Part shown: positions 17,925-26,724 of the stretch, piece by piece | Position numbering within the stretch: the first letter of the stretch is position 1 | Layout: each line of letters starts with the position of its first letter | From: an uncultured Rhodospirillales bacterium | GTDB taxonomy: Bacteria > Pseudomonadota > Alphaproteobacteria > Acetobacterales > Acetobacteraceae | DNA: 44,508 nucleotides | Assembly (NCBI GenBank): GCA_903823665.1 | Contig: CAIJTR010000168.1 | Span: forward strand, 1 to 44,508 | Direction: 5' to 3' | Position numbers and translations under genes: made by a program | Notes under the pieces: generated by a model | Seen by the model: only the letters and a program-made list of their open reading frames with translations | Database searches by the model: none | Told to the model about the DNA's origin: nothing

Positions 17925-19559
17925 ATGGCCCGCCCGGAGAACCGCCTGCCCAGCCCACGCGCCATGATCACCGCCCCGCAGCCGGAGGCAGTGGAGGCAG
18001 GCCTCGCGATCCTGGCCGGCGGCGGCAACGCGATGGACGCAGTGCTCGCCTGCGCGCTGACCCAAGGCGTCATCGACCCGCTGATGTGCGGCGTCGCGGG
18101 GCTTGGGGTGTTGCAGATTTTTGACGCCGCCACCGGCGATCATGTGGTGATGAACGGCCTCTCCACCTGCCCCTCCGCCTGCACCGAGACGATGTGGCAG
18201 GACGTGTTCGAGGGCGAGTGTCCGGACGGCTACGGCTACATCCTAAAGGGCCATGTGAACGAGTTGGGCCACTCCGCCGTCACCACGCCCGGCATACTGC
18301 GCCTGTTGGCACAGGCACATGGGCGATGGGGCAGCAAGCCGTGGGCGAGCCTGTTCGAGCCTGCCATTGCCGCCGCCACCGAGGGCTGGATCATCCGCCC
18401 GCATGTGGCGACCATGTTCGCGCTGGACGAAACCGCTTATGGTCGCGTCAGCTACCGTGACAAGCTCGCTCACACCGAAGACGGCAAGCGCCTCTATCTG
18501 CGCCCCGATGGCTCACCGAAGCGCCTGGGTGACACAGTCCGCAACCTCGATCTCGCCACCTCGCTTGCCCTAATAGCGCGCGAAGGCGCAGAGGCGCTGC
18601 ACACCGGCGAACTGGCCCGCCAAATCATCGCCAACATGGAGAAACATGGCGGCCTGCTGAGTGCTGCCGACCTCGCCGGATTCACGCCGGAAGTCGAGCC
18701 GCCACTGTCAATCCTCTATCACGGCCGGACCATAGCCGTGCCGCCGCCACCCGCGGACGGAATCATGGTAGCCGAAATGCTCCGGATCATGGAGCGGTTC
18801 GACCTATCTGCGCTCGGCCACAACTCCGTAGACTTCATTGCGATATTCGCCGAAGCGATGAAATACGCCGGACGCGACAAGGACCGCCACATCGGCGATC
18901 CCCGCTTCGTCACCCCGCCGCTCGAACGCCTGCTGTCCGACGCCTATGCGGACGAATGCGCAGCCGCCATTCGAGGAGGCTCCAAGGTCGCATTGCCGCG
19001 TGGCGATGCGGATGGAGAACACACCACCACCGTCTCCTGCGTCGATGCCGACGGCATGGTGGCTACCCTCACCCATACGCTCGGTCTGCCTTCTGGCGTC
19101 ATCGTCCCCGGCACCGGCTTCATGCTGAATGGGGCGATGAACTGGTATGATCCCCGCCCCGGTCGCGCCGGTTCCATCGGGCCAGGCAAGCGCCGCTTCT
19201 CGTCCATGTCCCCCACCATCGTGCTGGAGGAAGGCCACCCCGTCGCCACTATCGGTGCTCCCGGCGGAGCCTGGATTCCCATCGCCATCGCCCAGGCCCT
19301 CGTCAACGTGCTCGATTTCGGCATGACGATGCAGGAGGCCGTGCAGGCCCCGCGCTTCAGCGCCACGAGCGACGCCATCGACATCGGCAACCGCATCCCC
19401 CGCGCCACGCAACGCGCGCTGGAGGCCAAGGGCTACGAAGTCCGTAGGCTCGCCGCCACCTTCCCCTTTGCCGGTGTCCACGGCATCACAATGTGGAACG
19501 GCAAGCTCGAAGGCGGTGCCGATCCACAGCGCGACGGCCTCGCGGCAGGATTGATCTAG
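17925..19559 (+). CDS. Gamma-glutamyltransferase-family Ntn hydrolase
   Basis: A 544-residue protein of the GGT fold, which matures by self-cleavage into large and small subunits. The nucleophile region reads GEHTTTVSCVDADG; Thr367 aligns by eye with the catalytic Thr of the E. coli enzyme (TTHYSVVDKDG). Later features include LPSGVIVPGTGFMLNGAMNWYDP and SPTIV. ATG 17925 is preferred over 17907 because AAGGAT lies just upstream. No signal peptide is seen, so it is probably cytoplasmic, unlike classical periplasmic GGT. The FRE-type segment that holds the gamma-glutamyl carboxylate (Arg114 in E. coli) is not recognisable; the equivalent place reads NGLSTCPSAC. The substrate may therefore be a different amide. 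Confidence 0.9.
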   Translation: MARPENRLPSPRAMITAPQPEAVEAGLAILAGGGNAMDAVLACALTQGVIDPLMCGVAGLGVLQIFDAATGDHVVMNGLSTCPSACTETMWQDVFEGECPDGYGYILKGHVNELGHSAVTTPGILRLLAQAHGRWGSKPWASLFEPAIAAATEGWIIRPHVATMFALDETAYGRVSYRDKLAHTEDGKRLYLRPDGSPKRLGDTVRNLDLATSLALIAREGAEALHTGELARQIIANMEKHGGLLSAADLAGFTPEVEPPLSILYHGRTIAVPPPPADGIMVAEMLRIMERFDLSALGHNSVDFIAIFAEAMKYAGRDKDRHIGDPRFVTPPLERLLSDAYADECAAAIRGGSKVALPRGDADGEHTTTVSCVDADGMVATLTHTLGLPSGVIVPGTGFMLNGAMNWYDPRPGRAGSIGPGKRRFSSMSPTIVLEEGHPVATIGAPGGAWIPIAIAQALVNVLDFGMTMQEAVQAPRFSATSDAIDIGNRIPRATQRALEAKGYEVRRLAATFPFAGVHGITMWNGKLEGGADPQRDGLAAGLI

Positions 19560-19600
19560 CCGCACACACGCATGTTTCGAAAACAAAGGATCTGGCAGCC

Positions 19601-20839
19601 ATGGCTCTGATACATCTGATCAACGCCCGCATCGTCGATGGCACCGCCGCCGAGCCGACCGAGCCGATGTGCGTGATCGTCGAAGGTGATCGCATCCGCG
19701 AGGTCTCATCCTTTGCCCCGCCGCCCGGTGACGCCACAGTGATCGATCTGGTCGGCAAGACGCTAATGCCCGGCCTGATCGACTGCCACGTGCACATCGT
19801 CGCCGTGTCCGCCAATCTCGGCGAGAACGCATCCTTGCCCGACTCACTCGTCGCCACGCGCTCAGCGAAGGTGCAGCATGAAATGCTGATGCGCGGCTTC
19901 ACCACCGTGCGTGATGTCGGCGGCGCAGATCATGGTCAGGTGGTCGCCAGCGACGAGGGCACGGTGATTGGTCCGCGCCTGATCATTTCCGGTAAGGCGC
20001 TGAGCCAGACCGGCGGGCATTGCGATTTCCGTGGCCGCTTCAATGCAGGACCAAACGTGTTTGAAACCCGCCTCGGCGCACTCGGCCGGCTATGTGACGG
20101 TGTGCCAGAAATCCGCCGCGCCGCGCGTGAGGAGATCAAGGCTGGGGCTACCTTCGTCAAAATCATGGCCAATGGCGGTGTTGCGTCCCCCACCGACCCA
20201 ATCCATTTCCTCGGCTTTTCTCGCGAGGAATTGCTGGCCGTGGTGGAGGAGGCGCAGGACGCCGGAACCTACGTCTCCGCGCATCTTTACACCGATGTTG
20301 CCATTAGGCGTGCGGTGGAATGTGGCGTGCATTCGCTGGAGCATTGCAATCTGATCCAGTCTGAGACGGCGGCTTTTGCGGCAGACCGGGGTGCCATCGC
20401 GGTGCCAACGCTCGTCACCTACGACAAACTCTCGGAGGAAGCCGCCTCGCTCGGCATGCCCCCAGCCTCCCTCGCCAAGATCGACACGGTGCGCCTCGCA
20501 GGCATGGAGTCACTCGACATCATGCACAAGGCGGGCCTGCCGATGGCATACGGCACCGATCTGCTGGGAGCCATGCACCGCCATCAATCCGAGGAGTTTG
20601 TTATCCGTGGCCGCGTTTTGCCAAGCCAGGAAGTCATCCACTCCGCTCTCGGCCTCGCCGCCAAGCTGTGCCGATGGGAGGGCAAGATCGGCGTAATCAC
20701 CCCCGGTGCCTACGCCGATCTGATCGTGGTGGATGGCAACCCGCTTGCCGATCTGTCGCTGCTCACCGGCCAGGGCCGCCACATGCCGCTCATCATGAAA
20801 GGCGGCGAAATCGTCAAGCGCGATAGCGCAGTGGGATAA
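19601..20839 (+). CDS. Amidohydrolase (imidazolonepropionase/prolidase-like)
   Basis: A 412-residue metal-dependent hydrolase. All ligands of a binuclear amidohydrolase site can be seen: His63 and His65 (DCHVH), Lys187 as a candidate carbamylated lysine (FVKIM), His228 (SAHLY), His248 (SLEHCN) and Asp320 (YGTD). An N-terminal beta-sandwich part (INARIVDG) and a C-terminal PGAYADLIVVDGNPL complete the family pattern. The ATG at 19601 matches the normal family start; the frame stays open upstream into the previous gene. It follows the GGT-like gene by 41 bases and is probably co-transcribed. Related enzymes cut Xaa-Pro or cyclic amides. It overlaps the converging permease by 26 bases. Confidence 0.91.
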   Translation: MALIHLINARIVDGTAAEPTEPMCVIVEGDRIREVSSFAPPPGDATVIDLVGKTLMPGLIDCHVHIVAVSANLGENASLPDSLVATRSAKVQHEMLMRGFTTVRDVGGADHGQVVASDEGTVIGPRLIISGKALSQTGGHCDFRGRFNAGPNVFETRLGALGRLCDGVPEIRRAAREEIKAGATFVKIMANGGVASPTDPIHFLGFSREELLAVVEEAQDAGTYVSAHLYTDVAIRRAVECGVHSLEHCNLIQSETAAFAADRGAIAVPTLVTYDKLSEEAASLGMPPASLAKIDTVRLAGMESLDIMHKAGLPMAYGTDLLGAMHRHQSEEFVIRGRVLPSQEVIHSALGLAAKLCRWEGKIGVITPGAYADLIVVDGNPLADLSLLTGQGRHMPLIMKGGEIVKRDSAVG

Positions 20840-21665
20840 TCGAGTTCGCCAAAGTGGTGAGCAACAATGTTGTCGCCATCAGGATGAATGCGAGGGCGGC
20901 GGAGAATGGCCAGTTGCTGTTTGTGTTGAACTCCCAGAACAGCAACGGGGCCATCATCTGAAAGCGCGGCCCGCCCAGCAGCACCGGGGTCGCGTAGGCG
21001 TTCATGCCGAGGATGAAAGAAAGAATGGCCGCAATGCCGATGCCGGGCAGTGAGAGCGGCCAGATCACCCGCCAGAACGCGCGCCCCGGCGTGGCCCCCA
21101 AGCCCTGCGCCGCTTCCTCCAGCCGAGTGTCGATCCCCTCGAACACGCTTTGCAGGGTGATCACCATGAACGGCAAATTCACCGACAGCGTGCCGATGAC
21201 CACCGCCGCTGGCGTGTACATCAGATCGACATGCGACCGGAAAAATGTCGCCGCCAGCGTGTCCATCATGCCGCTTTTGGCGAACAGGATCATCCAGCCC
21301 ACCGTCCGTATGGTGCTGCCGATGAACAGCGGCAAAATTACCAGCAGCATCCAGGCGGATTTCCAACGGCTGGTTGTCCGCGCCAGCCGGTAGGCGAGAG
21401 GCAGGCCGAGCAGCAGGCACAGGAATGTCACCAACGCCGCCACGCCGATGGTGGTGCGCATCACCTGATAATAAAACGCCTCAGTGAAAAAACGCGCGTA
21501 GTTGGCGGACGTGACCGCCTCGATCATCAACTCGCTCGGGTCGAACTTGTCGAGGCTGTAGCGTGCCAACAACGCCAGTGGTGAGACCAGCATGATCAGC
21601 ACCACACAGGTCGCCGGGCCCAAAAAGATGGACGCGGCGGCCGTTGTGGAGCGGGGTTTTGCCAT
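20814..21665 (-). CDS. ABC transporter permease, PotB type
   Basis: A 283-residue inner-membrane permease of the spermidine/putrescine importer class. Six hydrophobic segments are visible, with the coupling loop in EEAAQGLGATPGRAFWRVIWPLSLPGI (about 183-209). The start lies 3 bases after the stop of the binding protein, as the last gene of a five-gene minus-strand operon headed by an M24 enzyme. Its 3' end runs 26 bases into the converging amidohydrolase gene. Confidence 0.93.
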   Translation of the reverse strand: MAKPRSTTAAASIFLGPATCVVLIMLVSPLALLARYSLDKFDPSELMIEAVTSANYARFFTEAFYYQVMRTTIGVAALVTFLCLLLGLPLAYRLARTTSRWKSAWMLLVILPLFIGSTIRTVGWMILFAKSGMMDTLAATFFRSHVDLMYTPAAVVIGTLSVNLPFMVITLQSVFEGIDTRLEEAAQGLGATPGRAFWRVIWPLSLPGIGIAAILSFILGMNAYATPVLLGGPRFQMMAPLLFWEFNTNSNWPFSAALAFILMATTLLLTTLANSIIPLRYRA

Positions 21666-21668
21666 GGT

Positions 21669-22718
21669 TCAGGTGTGCTGAATGGATTTCTTCCACCAAT
21701 CAGCAATGTCTGGCAAAGCCTTGCTGGTGACGGCGAAGTCGGGCACCACCAGCTTCGGCGCTGGGCTTGGCAGGGCCAATTGCTGGGCCACTTTGCCGGT
21801 CAGCGGGGCGTTCGTCACCGTCGGCAAATAGCCCATGTTCTGCGCAAAACCGAGCTGCGCGGACGGGTCAAGCATCGCGTTCAGGTATTTGAATGCCGCC
21901 GCTTTATTCGGCGCATTCTTCGGCACGCACATGCCGGAGACATAGAGAATGCAGCCCTCTTTCGGGAACGCAGCCGCCACGGGAATACCGGCATTCTGCC
22001 ACATGGCAATGCGCGCCAGCCACATCACGCCGACATCAAGCTCACCGGTTTTGAACGGCGGGCCACCGGCATCCGTGCTTGGATAAAGCCGCAGACCGTT
22101 GCTGTTCAGCTTCAGCGCGATTTCCTTCGCCTTGTCGAAATCCGATGCACTCCCACTGCCGAAAAGCCCTGCTGCCATCATCACATAGAAGAAATTTGGG
22201 TCCGGGAATCCAACCTTGCCGTTGTATTTCGCATCGAGCAGATCGCCGAAGCTGGTTGGCGGCTCCTTTACCCGTTCTGGGTTGTAGCTGATGATCTGCG
22301 GGCTCCAGATGTGGGGCACGAAAGTCGGCGTGCTGAGACCCGCCTGGACGTGCGCGAGATTGGGCACCTTGTCCGGCGTCAACTCCTCCAGCAAGCCCTC
22401 TTCGGCGAGCGCATAGGCCTGCACCGCCTGCACGCAGGCCACATCCATCTGACCGCGTGGAAGCCTGCGGCTGGCGCGGATTTTGGCGGCACGCGGCAGT
22501 TCGTCGCCGATATCCGGGACCGTCTCGATACCAAGCTTACGCACCAACGGCATTTCGATGTTTTCCATCTGCAGCCGCTGATAATCGCCGCCCCAGGTGC
22601 CGAGAATGATCTGCTCATCAGCCATCGCCGGGCGGATCAGCGACGGTGCCGCCAGCAGGCCCGCACCGGCAAGCACAGTGCGTCGCTTCAGCCGGGGCGA
22701 GAGAATGTTGTCACGCAT
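21669..22718 (-). CDS. ABC transporter substrate-binding protein, PotD/family 1 type
   Basis: A 349-residue periplasmic binding protein. ATG 22718 is chosen because AAAGGA lies about nine bases upstream and because it gives a signal peptide with a twin-arginine-like KRRTVLAG, a hydrophobic core and cleavage after PAMA. The mature protein begins EQIILGTWGGDYQ, like extracellular solute-binding proteins for polyamines and opines. The start lies 8 bases inside the upstream ATPase gene. The ligand is unknown; linkage to an M24 enzyme suggests a small amide or N-substituted amino acid. Confidence 0.92.
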   Translation of the reverse strand: MRDNILSPRLKRRTVLAGAGLLAAPSLIRPAMADEQIILGTWGGDYQRLQMENIEMPLVRKLGIETVPDIGDELPRAAKIRASRRLPRGQMDVACVQAVQAYALAEEGLLEELTPDKVPNLAHVQAGLSTPTFVPHIWSPQIISYNPERVKEPPTSFGDLLDAKYNGKVGFPDPNFFYVMMAAGLFGSGSASDFDKAKEIALKLNSNGLRLYPSTDAGGPPFKTGELDVGVMWLARIAMWQNAGIPVAAAFPKEGCILYVSGMCVPKNAPNKAAAFKYLNAMLDPSAQLGFAQNMGYLPTVTNAPLTGKVAQQLALPSPAPKLVVPDFAVTSKALPDIADWWKKSIQHT

Positions 22719-23838
22719 GGGAAGTGATCCTTTCATCGGGTGAAGTGAGTTGTTTTTGCATTTGCGGCACAGGCGCATCCGCCGCGTCGAACAGGTTTTC
22801 GCAACTGGCGGGCCAGGTCAGCCCAACGCGGGCACCCGCCGCAAACCGGGTGGTGGCAGCAACGCCCGAGGACGGCGCGCGCGCGATGATCTGCGTGGCG
22901 GCATCAAGCTGCACAACATGCTCTACCATCGCGCCCATGTAAGAAGACAGCAGGACGGTGCCCACAGCGAGCGCGCCATCGGTCGCGGCAGAAAGGACTA
23001 TGCGCTCCGGCCGGATAGCAAGGGTGGCCGGGCCGCTTGCCGCATACAAGCCCGCGAGGTCGATTGCTGCCCGACCTTCGGCGCAAAACCGCCGCCCCGC
23101 ATCAAGCGTGCCGGTCAGCAGATTGCTGTTGCCGATGAACCGCGCCACGAAGGCGTTGGCCGGGCGCTCATACAGATCCTCTTGCCGCCCCACCTGCTGC
23201 ACACGGCCATCCCGCATCACCACAAGGCGATCAGCCATCGCCATCGCCTCCTGCTGGTCGTGCGTCACCATGATGGTAGTGAGCCGGCTTGCCTGCTGCA
23301 TCAGCCGGATTTCGCGCGCCACATCCTGCCGCAACTCGGCATCGAGGTTGGACAACGGCTCGTCGAGCAGCAGAACTTTGGGGTGAATGGCAAGCGCACG
23401 GGCAATCGCCACGCGCTGCTGCTGCCCGCCAGACAACTGACGCGGCAGACGGTCTGCAAAGCGGTCGAGTTTGACAAGGGCCAGCATCTCCGCCACCCGC
23501 GCCGAGCGCTCCGCCCGCGCCATGCTGCGCATCTCCAACCCGAAAGCCACGTTCCCCGCCACGGTCAGATGCGGGAACAGCGCATAGTTCTGAAACACCA
23601 TGCCCATTTCACGCCGATGCGGTGGAAGCTGGGTGATGCTGGTTCCCTCAAGCCTGATGTCGCCCTCGGTCGCCTCCACGAAACCCGCAATCATGCGCAA
23701 TGTGGTGGTTTTGCCGCAGCCGGAGGGGCCGAGCAGCACAATCATCTCGCCCTTGTCGATTTCCAACGACACTGCATCGGCGGCACGCTGGTCGGCATAG
23801 CGCTTGGTCAGCCGGTCGAGTTGCAGATAGGCACTCAC
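22711..23838 (-). CDS. ABC transporter ATPase, PotA type
   Basis: A 375-residue ATPase with Walker A GPSGCGKTT (37-45), signature LSGGQQQRVAIARAL, Walker B VLLLDEP and a C-terminal TOBE-like domain (from about residue 240) as in PotA/CysA-type proteins. The start is GTG, overlapping the upstream PotC-like stop by 4 bases (GTGA). It should power the importer made by the flanking PotB- and PotC-like permeases. Confidence 0.94.
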   Translation of the reverse strand: MSAYLQLDRLTKRYADQRAADAVSLEIDKGEMIVLLGPSGCGKTTTLRMIAGFVEATEGDIRLEGTSITQLPPHRREMGMVFQNYALFPHLTVAGNVAFGLEMRSMARAERSARVAEMLALVKLDRFADRLPRQLSGGQQQRVAIARALAIHPKVLLLDEPLSNLDAELRQDVAREIRLMQQASRLTTIMVTHDQQEAMAMADRLVVMRDGRVQQVGRQEDLYERPANAFVARFIGNSNLLTGTLDAGRRFCAEGRAAIDLAGLYAASGPATLAIRPERIVLSAATDGALAVGTVLLSSYMGAMVEHVVQLDAATQIIARAPSSGVAATTRFAAGARVGLTWPASCENLFDAADAPVPQMQKQLTSPDERITSHA

Positions 23839-24656
23839 GACAGCACCTGCGACAGACGCACAAAGCGGTTGAGCAGCATGAGCGCAGCACCCACCACCAC
23901 AATCTGCGCCACCGCCACCGCCGCCACCAACGGGTCAATGTGATAGCCAAGGTATTGCAGCACCGCCACCGGCAGCGTGCTCACGCCGGGGCTGACCAGG
24001 AACAGATTGATCTCCAAATTCTCAAACGAAATGATGAACGCGAACAGCGCCGCCGCCACAATGCCCGGCCGCATGGCAGGCAGCGTCACGCGCCACACCA
24101 CCATCAGCGGATTGGCCCCAAGCGAGGCGGCGGCTTCCTCGGTGGTGCGCTCATGGTTTGACAGGCTGGCGAGGCACAGCCGGATCACCCACGGCATGGT
24201 GATCAGCACATGCGCCAAAATCAGCAAACGCATCGAGCCCGCCAACACAATCTCCGTCCGCTCCTCAATCCACACGGCCAGCACGTAAATGCCAAGGCCG
24301 ATGGCGATGCCGGGAATGGTGAGAGGCGAGAGCAGAAACGTGCTCAACGCCTCACGCCCGCGAAACCGGTAGCGAGACAGGCCGATTCCTGCGGGAATGC
24401 CAACCAAAAGCGATAGCGCCACCGCCACCAAAGCGATTTTCAGGCTGCTCCAGATTGCCGCCCCGAACTTCCCGGCGATCTGGCCATACCAAGACAACGT
24501 GTAGCCATGCGGAGGAAACACGATCATCTGCTCGTTGAACACGCTCAGATAGAACGTCAGCACCAGCGGCAGAAAAATGGCGAGGCAGGCGAGCACCACC
24601 AGCAGCCAAACTGCCGCCGAGCCAGCAATCTCACCGAGTCCGCGTGCGTCTCTCAT
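23835..24656 (-). CDS. ABC transporter permease, PotC type
   Basis: A 273-residue inner-membrane permease. There is an N-terminal membrane segment (about 14-36) and several later ones, with the coupling loop in EEAAASLGANPLMVVWRVTLPAMRPG. It pairs with the PotB-like permease at the other end of the operon. The ATG overlaps the stop of the M24 gene by 4 bases (ATGA), so importer and peptidase are translationally coupled. Confidence 0.93.
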   Translation of the reverse strand: MRDARGLGEIAGSAAVWLLVVLACLAIFLPLVLTFYLSVFNEQMIVFPPHGYTLSWYGQIAGKFGAAIWSSLKIALVAVALSLLVGIPAGIGLSRYRFRGREALSTFLLSPLTIPGIAIGLGIYVLAVWIEERTEIVLAGSMRLLILAHVLITMPWVIRLCLASLSNHERTTEEAAASLGANPLMVVWRVTLPAMRPGIVAAALFAFIISFENLEINLFLVSPGVSTLPVAVLQYLGYHIDPLVAAVAVAQIVVVGAALMLLNRFVRLSQVLS

Positions 24657-25870
24657 CCATGCACATCCAACGGATCATCGAAAGACGGTGCGGGCTTGGT
24701 GAACCAGTTCGGCCCAGCCTCCGTCATGTAAATATGATCCTCCAGCCGGATGCCGAACTCGCCATAGATGCAGATGGTGGGCTCATTGGAGAAACACATG
24801 CCGGGGGCAAGCTTGGTGGTGTCACCACGCACCAAATACGGCTCTTCATGCACGTCGAGGCCGAGGCCGTGGCCGGTGCGATGAGGCAGTCCCGGCAGCG
24901 CGTAATCGCGGCCGAAGCCCGCAGCTTCGATAACCCGGCGCGCCGCCGCGTCCAGCGCCTCACACGGCGTGCCGATCTGCGCCGCCTCAAACACCGCATG
25001 CTCCGCCGCATGCTCCACTTCCCACACCTCCCGCTGCCGGGCGGTGGGCGTGCCGAAGACATATGAGCGGGTGATGTCGGATTGATAGCCGTGCAGCGTG
25101 GCACCGATATCAACCAGCACCATGTCGCCGTCCTTCAGCGTCTGCGGATACGGCACGCCGTGCGGGTAGGCGGTGGGCTCACCGAACAGCACGATGCAGA
25201 AGGTGAACACCGGGTCTGCCCCCAGCTTCGCATGCGCCTGCTGCACGAAGGCCGCGACTTCGGTTGTGGTGATGCCCTCGTGCAGAATGCGGCCAACGGC
25301 TTTCTGCACCTGCAGCGTCATCGCCATCGCCTGCTTGATCAGCGCAATCTCAGCCGGAGATTTGAGCATGCGGCATGGTGCGATCACATCCGCCGCGTTG
25401 ATGAAATCAAACGAATTGCCGGCACGGCGCAGGCCATCAAACGTGAAGAACGGGGTTGCCGGATCAACCGCAATCGTGCCGCTCGAATAACCCATCTCGC
25501 GCACCGCCTCGATCACAAGCGCCGAGGGGCTTTCATGCTCCTGCCAGCAGCGGATTTCGCCGGGCAACTGGATCATGGTGCGCAGCTTCTCCGCCTCGAA
25601 CGCGGGGGAGATATAAACCGGTTCACCCTCGGCGGGGATCAGCGTGCCATGCAAACGCTCTGTCAGGCGGTGGCGAATGCCGGTGAAGTAGAAATTGCTG
25701 GTGGAACTATCGAGATGCAGAGCCTGCACGCCACGGGCCCGCATCTGCTCCTGCACACGACCGATACGCGCACGCAACTCATCCGGGCCGATTGGCGTAG
25801 CCTGATCGCGGACGGAATGCATCCGCTCCAGCTCGGCTGCCATCGTCGATCCGCCAACGCCTGCGATCAT
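24653..25870 (-). CDS. M24-family metallopeptidase / creatinase-fold enzyme
   Basis: A 405-residue pita-bread-fold enzyme with an N-terminal creatinase-type domain (about 30-165) and a C-terminal catalytic domain. The five metal ligands of Xaa-Pro peptidases are all present: Asp254 (VDIGA), Asp265 (QSDITRSY), His334 (RTGHGLG), Glu363 (SNEPTI) and Glu377 (RLEDHI). It should therefore be a true metallopeptidase; creatinase-like amidinohydrolases usually lack this full set. GGAGAGGGA upstream supports ATG 25870. It is the first gene of the PotABCD-type importer operon and probably cleaves the imported compound, perhaps an Xaa-Pro or N-blocked peptide. No signal peptide, so cytoplasmic. Confidence 0.92.
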   Translation of the reverse strand: MIAGVGGSTMAAELERMHSVRDQATPIGPDELRARIGRVQEQMRARGVQALHLDSSTSNFYFTGIRHRLTERLHGTLIPAEGEPVYISPAFEAEKLRTMIQLPGEIRCWQEHESPSALVIEAVREMGYSSGTIAVDPATPFFTFDGLRRAGNSFDFINAADVIAPCRMLKSPAEIALIKQAMAMTLQVQKAVGRILHEGITTTEVAAFVQQAHAKLGADPVFTFCIVLFGEPTAYPHGVPYPQTLKDGDMVLVDIGATLHGYQSDITRSYVFGTPTARQREVWEVEHAAEHAVFEAAQIGTPCEALDAAARRVIEAAGFGRDYALPGLPHRTGHGLGLDVHEEPYLVRGDTTKLAPGMCFSNEPTICIYGEFGIRLEDHIYMTEAGPNWFTKPAPSFDDPLDVHG

Positions 25871-25893
25871 GCCGGGTCCCTCTCCAACAACGA

Positions 25894-25912
25894 CGGTGAT
25901 CGTGCATCACCG
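25894..25912. promoter_or_regulatory. Candidate operator: 7-base inverted repeat between divergent operons
   Basis: CGGTGAT and ATCACCG form perfect 7-base arms around a 5-base spacer, in the 86-base gap between the M24/Pot-type operon and the Liv-type operon. Size and position fit a dimeric repressor or activator site able to act on both promoters. No regulator gene is nearby and I found no second copy by eye, so this is a suggestion only. Confidence 0.35.
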
Positions 25913-25956
25913 CATGGCTCCCTTGCAAGCCGGGCTGGTCTGGGTTTCAGTGCGGC

Positions 25957-26724
25957 GTGACGGAACTTCTCAGCATCAGCGGGCTCACTCGCAGCTTCTA
26001 CGGCGTGCAGGCCCTGCGCGGCGTAGAATTCACCGTCCATGCCGGCAGCATCACCGCCCTGATCGGCCCGAACGGCGCAGGCAAAACCACGGCATTTCAA
26101 TGCATCAGCGGCGTGGTACCACCCGATGGCGGTATTGTGCGGTTCAATGGCCAGGACATCACCGGCTGGCGACCAGACCGCATCACCGGGGCCGGGCTGA
26201 CGCGAACGTTTCAGATCGCACGTGGCATTTCCCGCCTCTCGGTGCTGGACAATCTTCTACTCTACGCCCCGCACCAGCCCGGCGAGGCGCTGCTGTCCGC
26301 CACGTTCGGCGGAGGTGGTGCAACAGCAGAGGCCGAGGCGCGGAAGCGGGCGGTTGAAATCGCGCGCAGGCTCAACCTCACACGCGTCCTTGGACAGGCG
26401 GCGGGAGCACTTTCCGGCGGGCAGAAAAAGCTGCTGGAAATTGGCCGCGCCCTGATGGCTCAGCCAAAGATGATCCTGCTCGACGAACCCATCGCAGGCG
26501 TTAATCCCACACTCGCGGAGGAAATTGCCGAGCATTTGCGAGAGTTATGCCGCGAAGGCATCACCTTTCTGGTCATCGAACATCACATGGACCTCATTGC
26601 CCGGCTATGTGACCCGGTGATCGTCATGGCCGAGGGCCGCAAGCTCACCGAAGGGCGCTTTGCCGACGTGGCGAATGACCCGGCAGTGCAGGAAGCCTAT
26701 CTCGGCAGACGGCGCTTCGCGTGA
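25957..26724 (+). CDS. ABC transporter ATPase, LivG type
   Basis: A 255-residue ATPase of the branched-chain amino acid importer class. It has Walker A GPNGAGKTT (37-45), signature LSGGQKKLLEIGRAL and Walker B MILLDEPIAGVNP, followed by the LivG-typical FLVIEHHMDLI. The start is GTG at 25957. It is the first gene of a plus-strand operon and overlaps the next ATPase by 4 bases (GTGA). Placing both ATPases before the binding protein and permeases is a less usual order. Confidence 0.94.
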   Translation: MTELLSISGLTRSFYGVQALRGVEFTVHAGSITALIGPNGAGKTTAFQCISGVVPPDGGIVRFNGQDITGWRPDRITGAGLTRTFQIARGISRLSVLDNLLLYAPHQPGEALLSATFGGGGATAEAEARKRAVEIARRLNLTRVLGQAAGALSGGQKKLLEIGRALMAQPKMILLDEPIAGVNPTLAEEIAEHLRELCREGITFLVIEHHMDLIARLCDPVIVMAEGRKLTEGRFADVANDPAVQEAYLGRRRFA

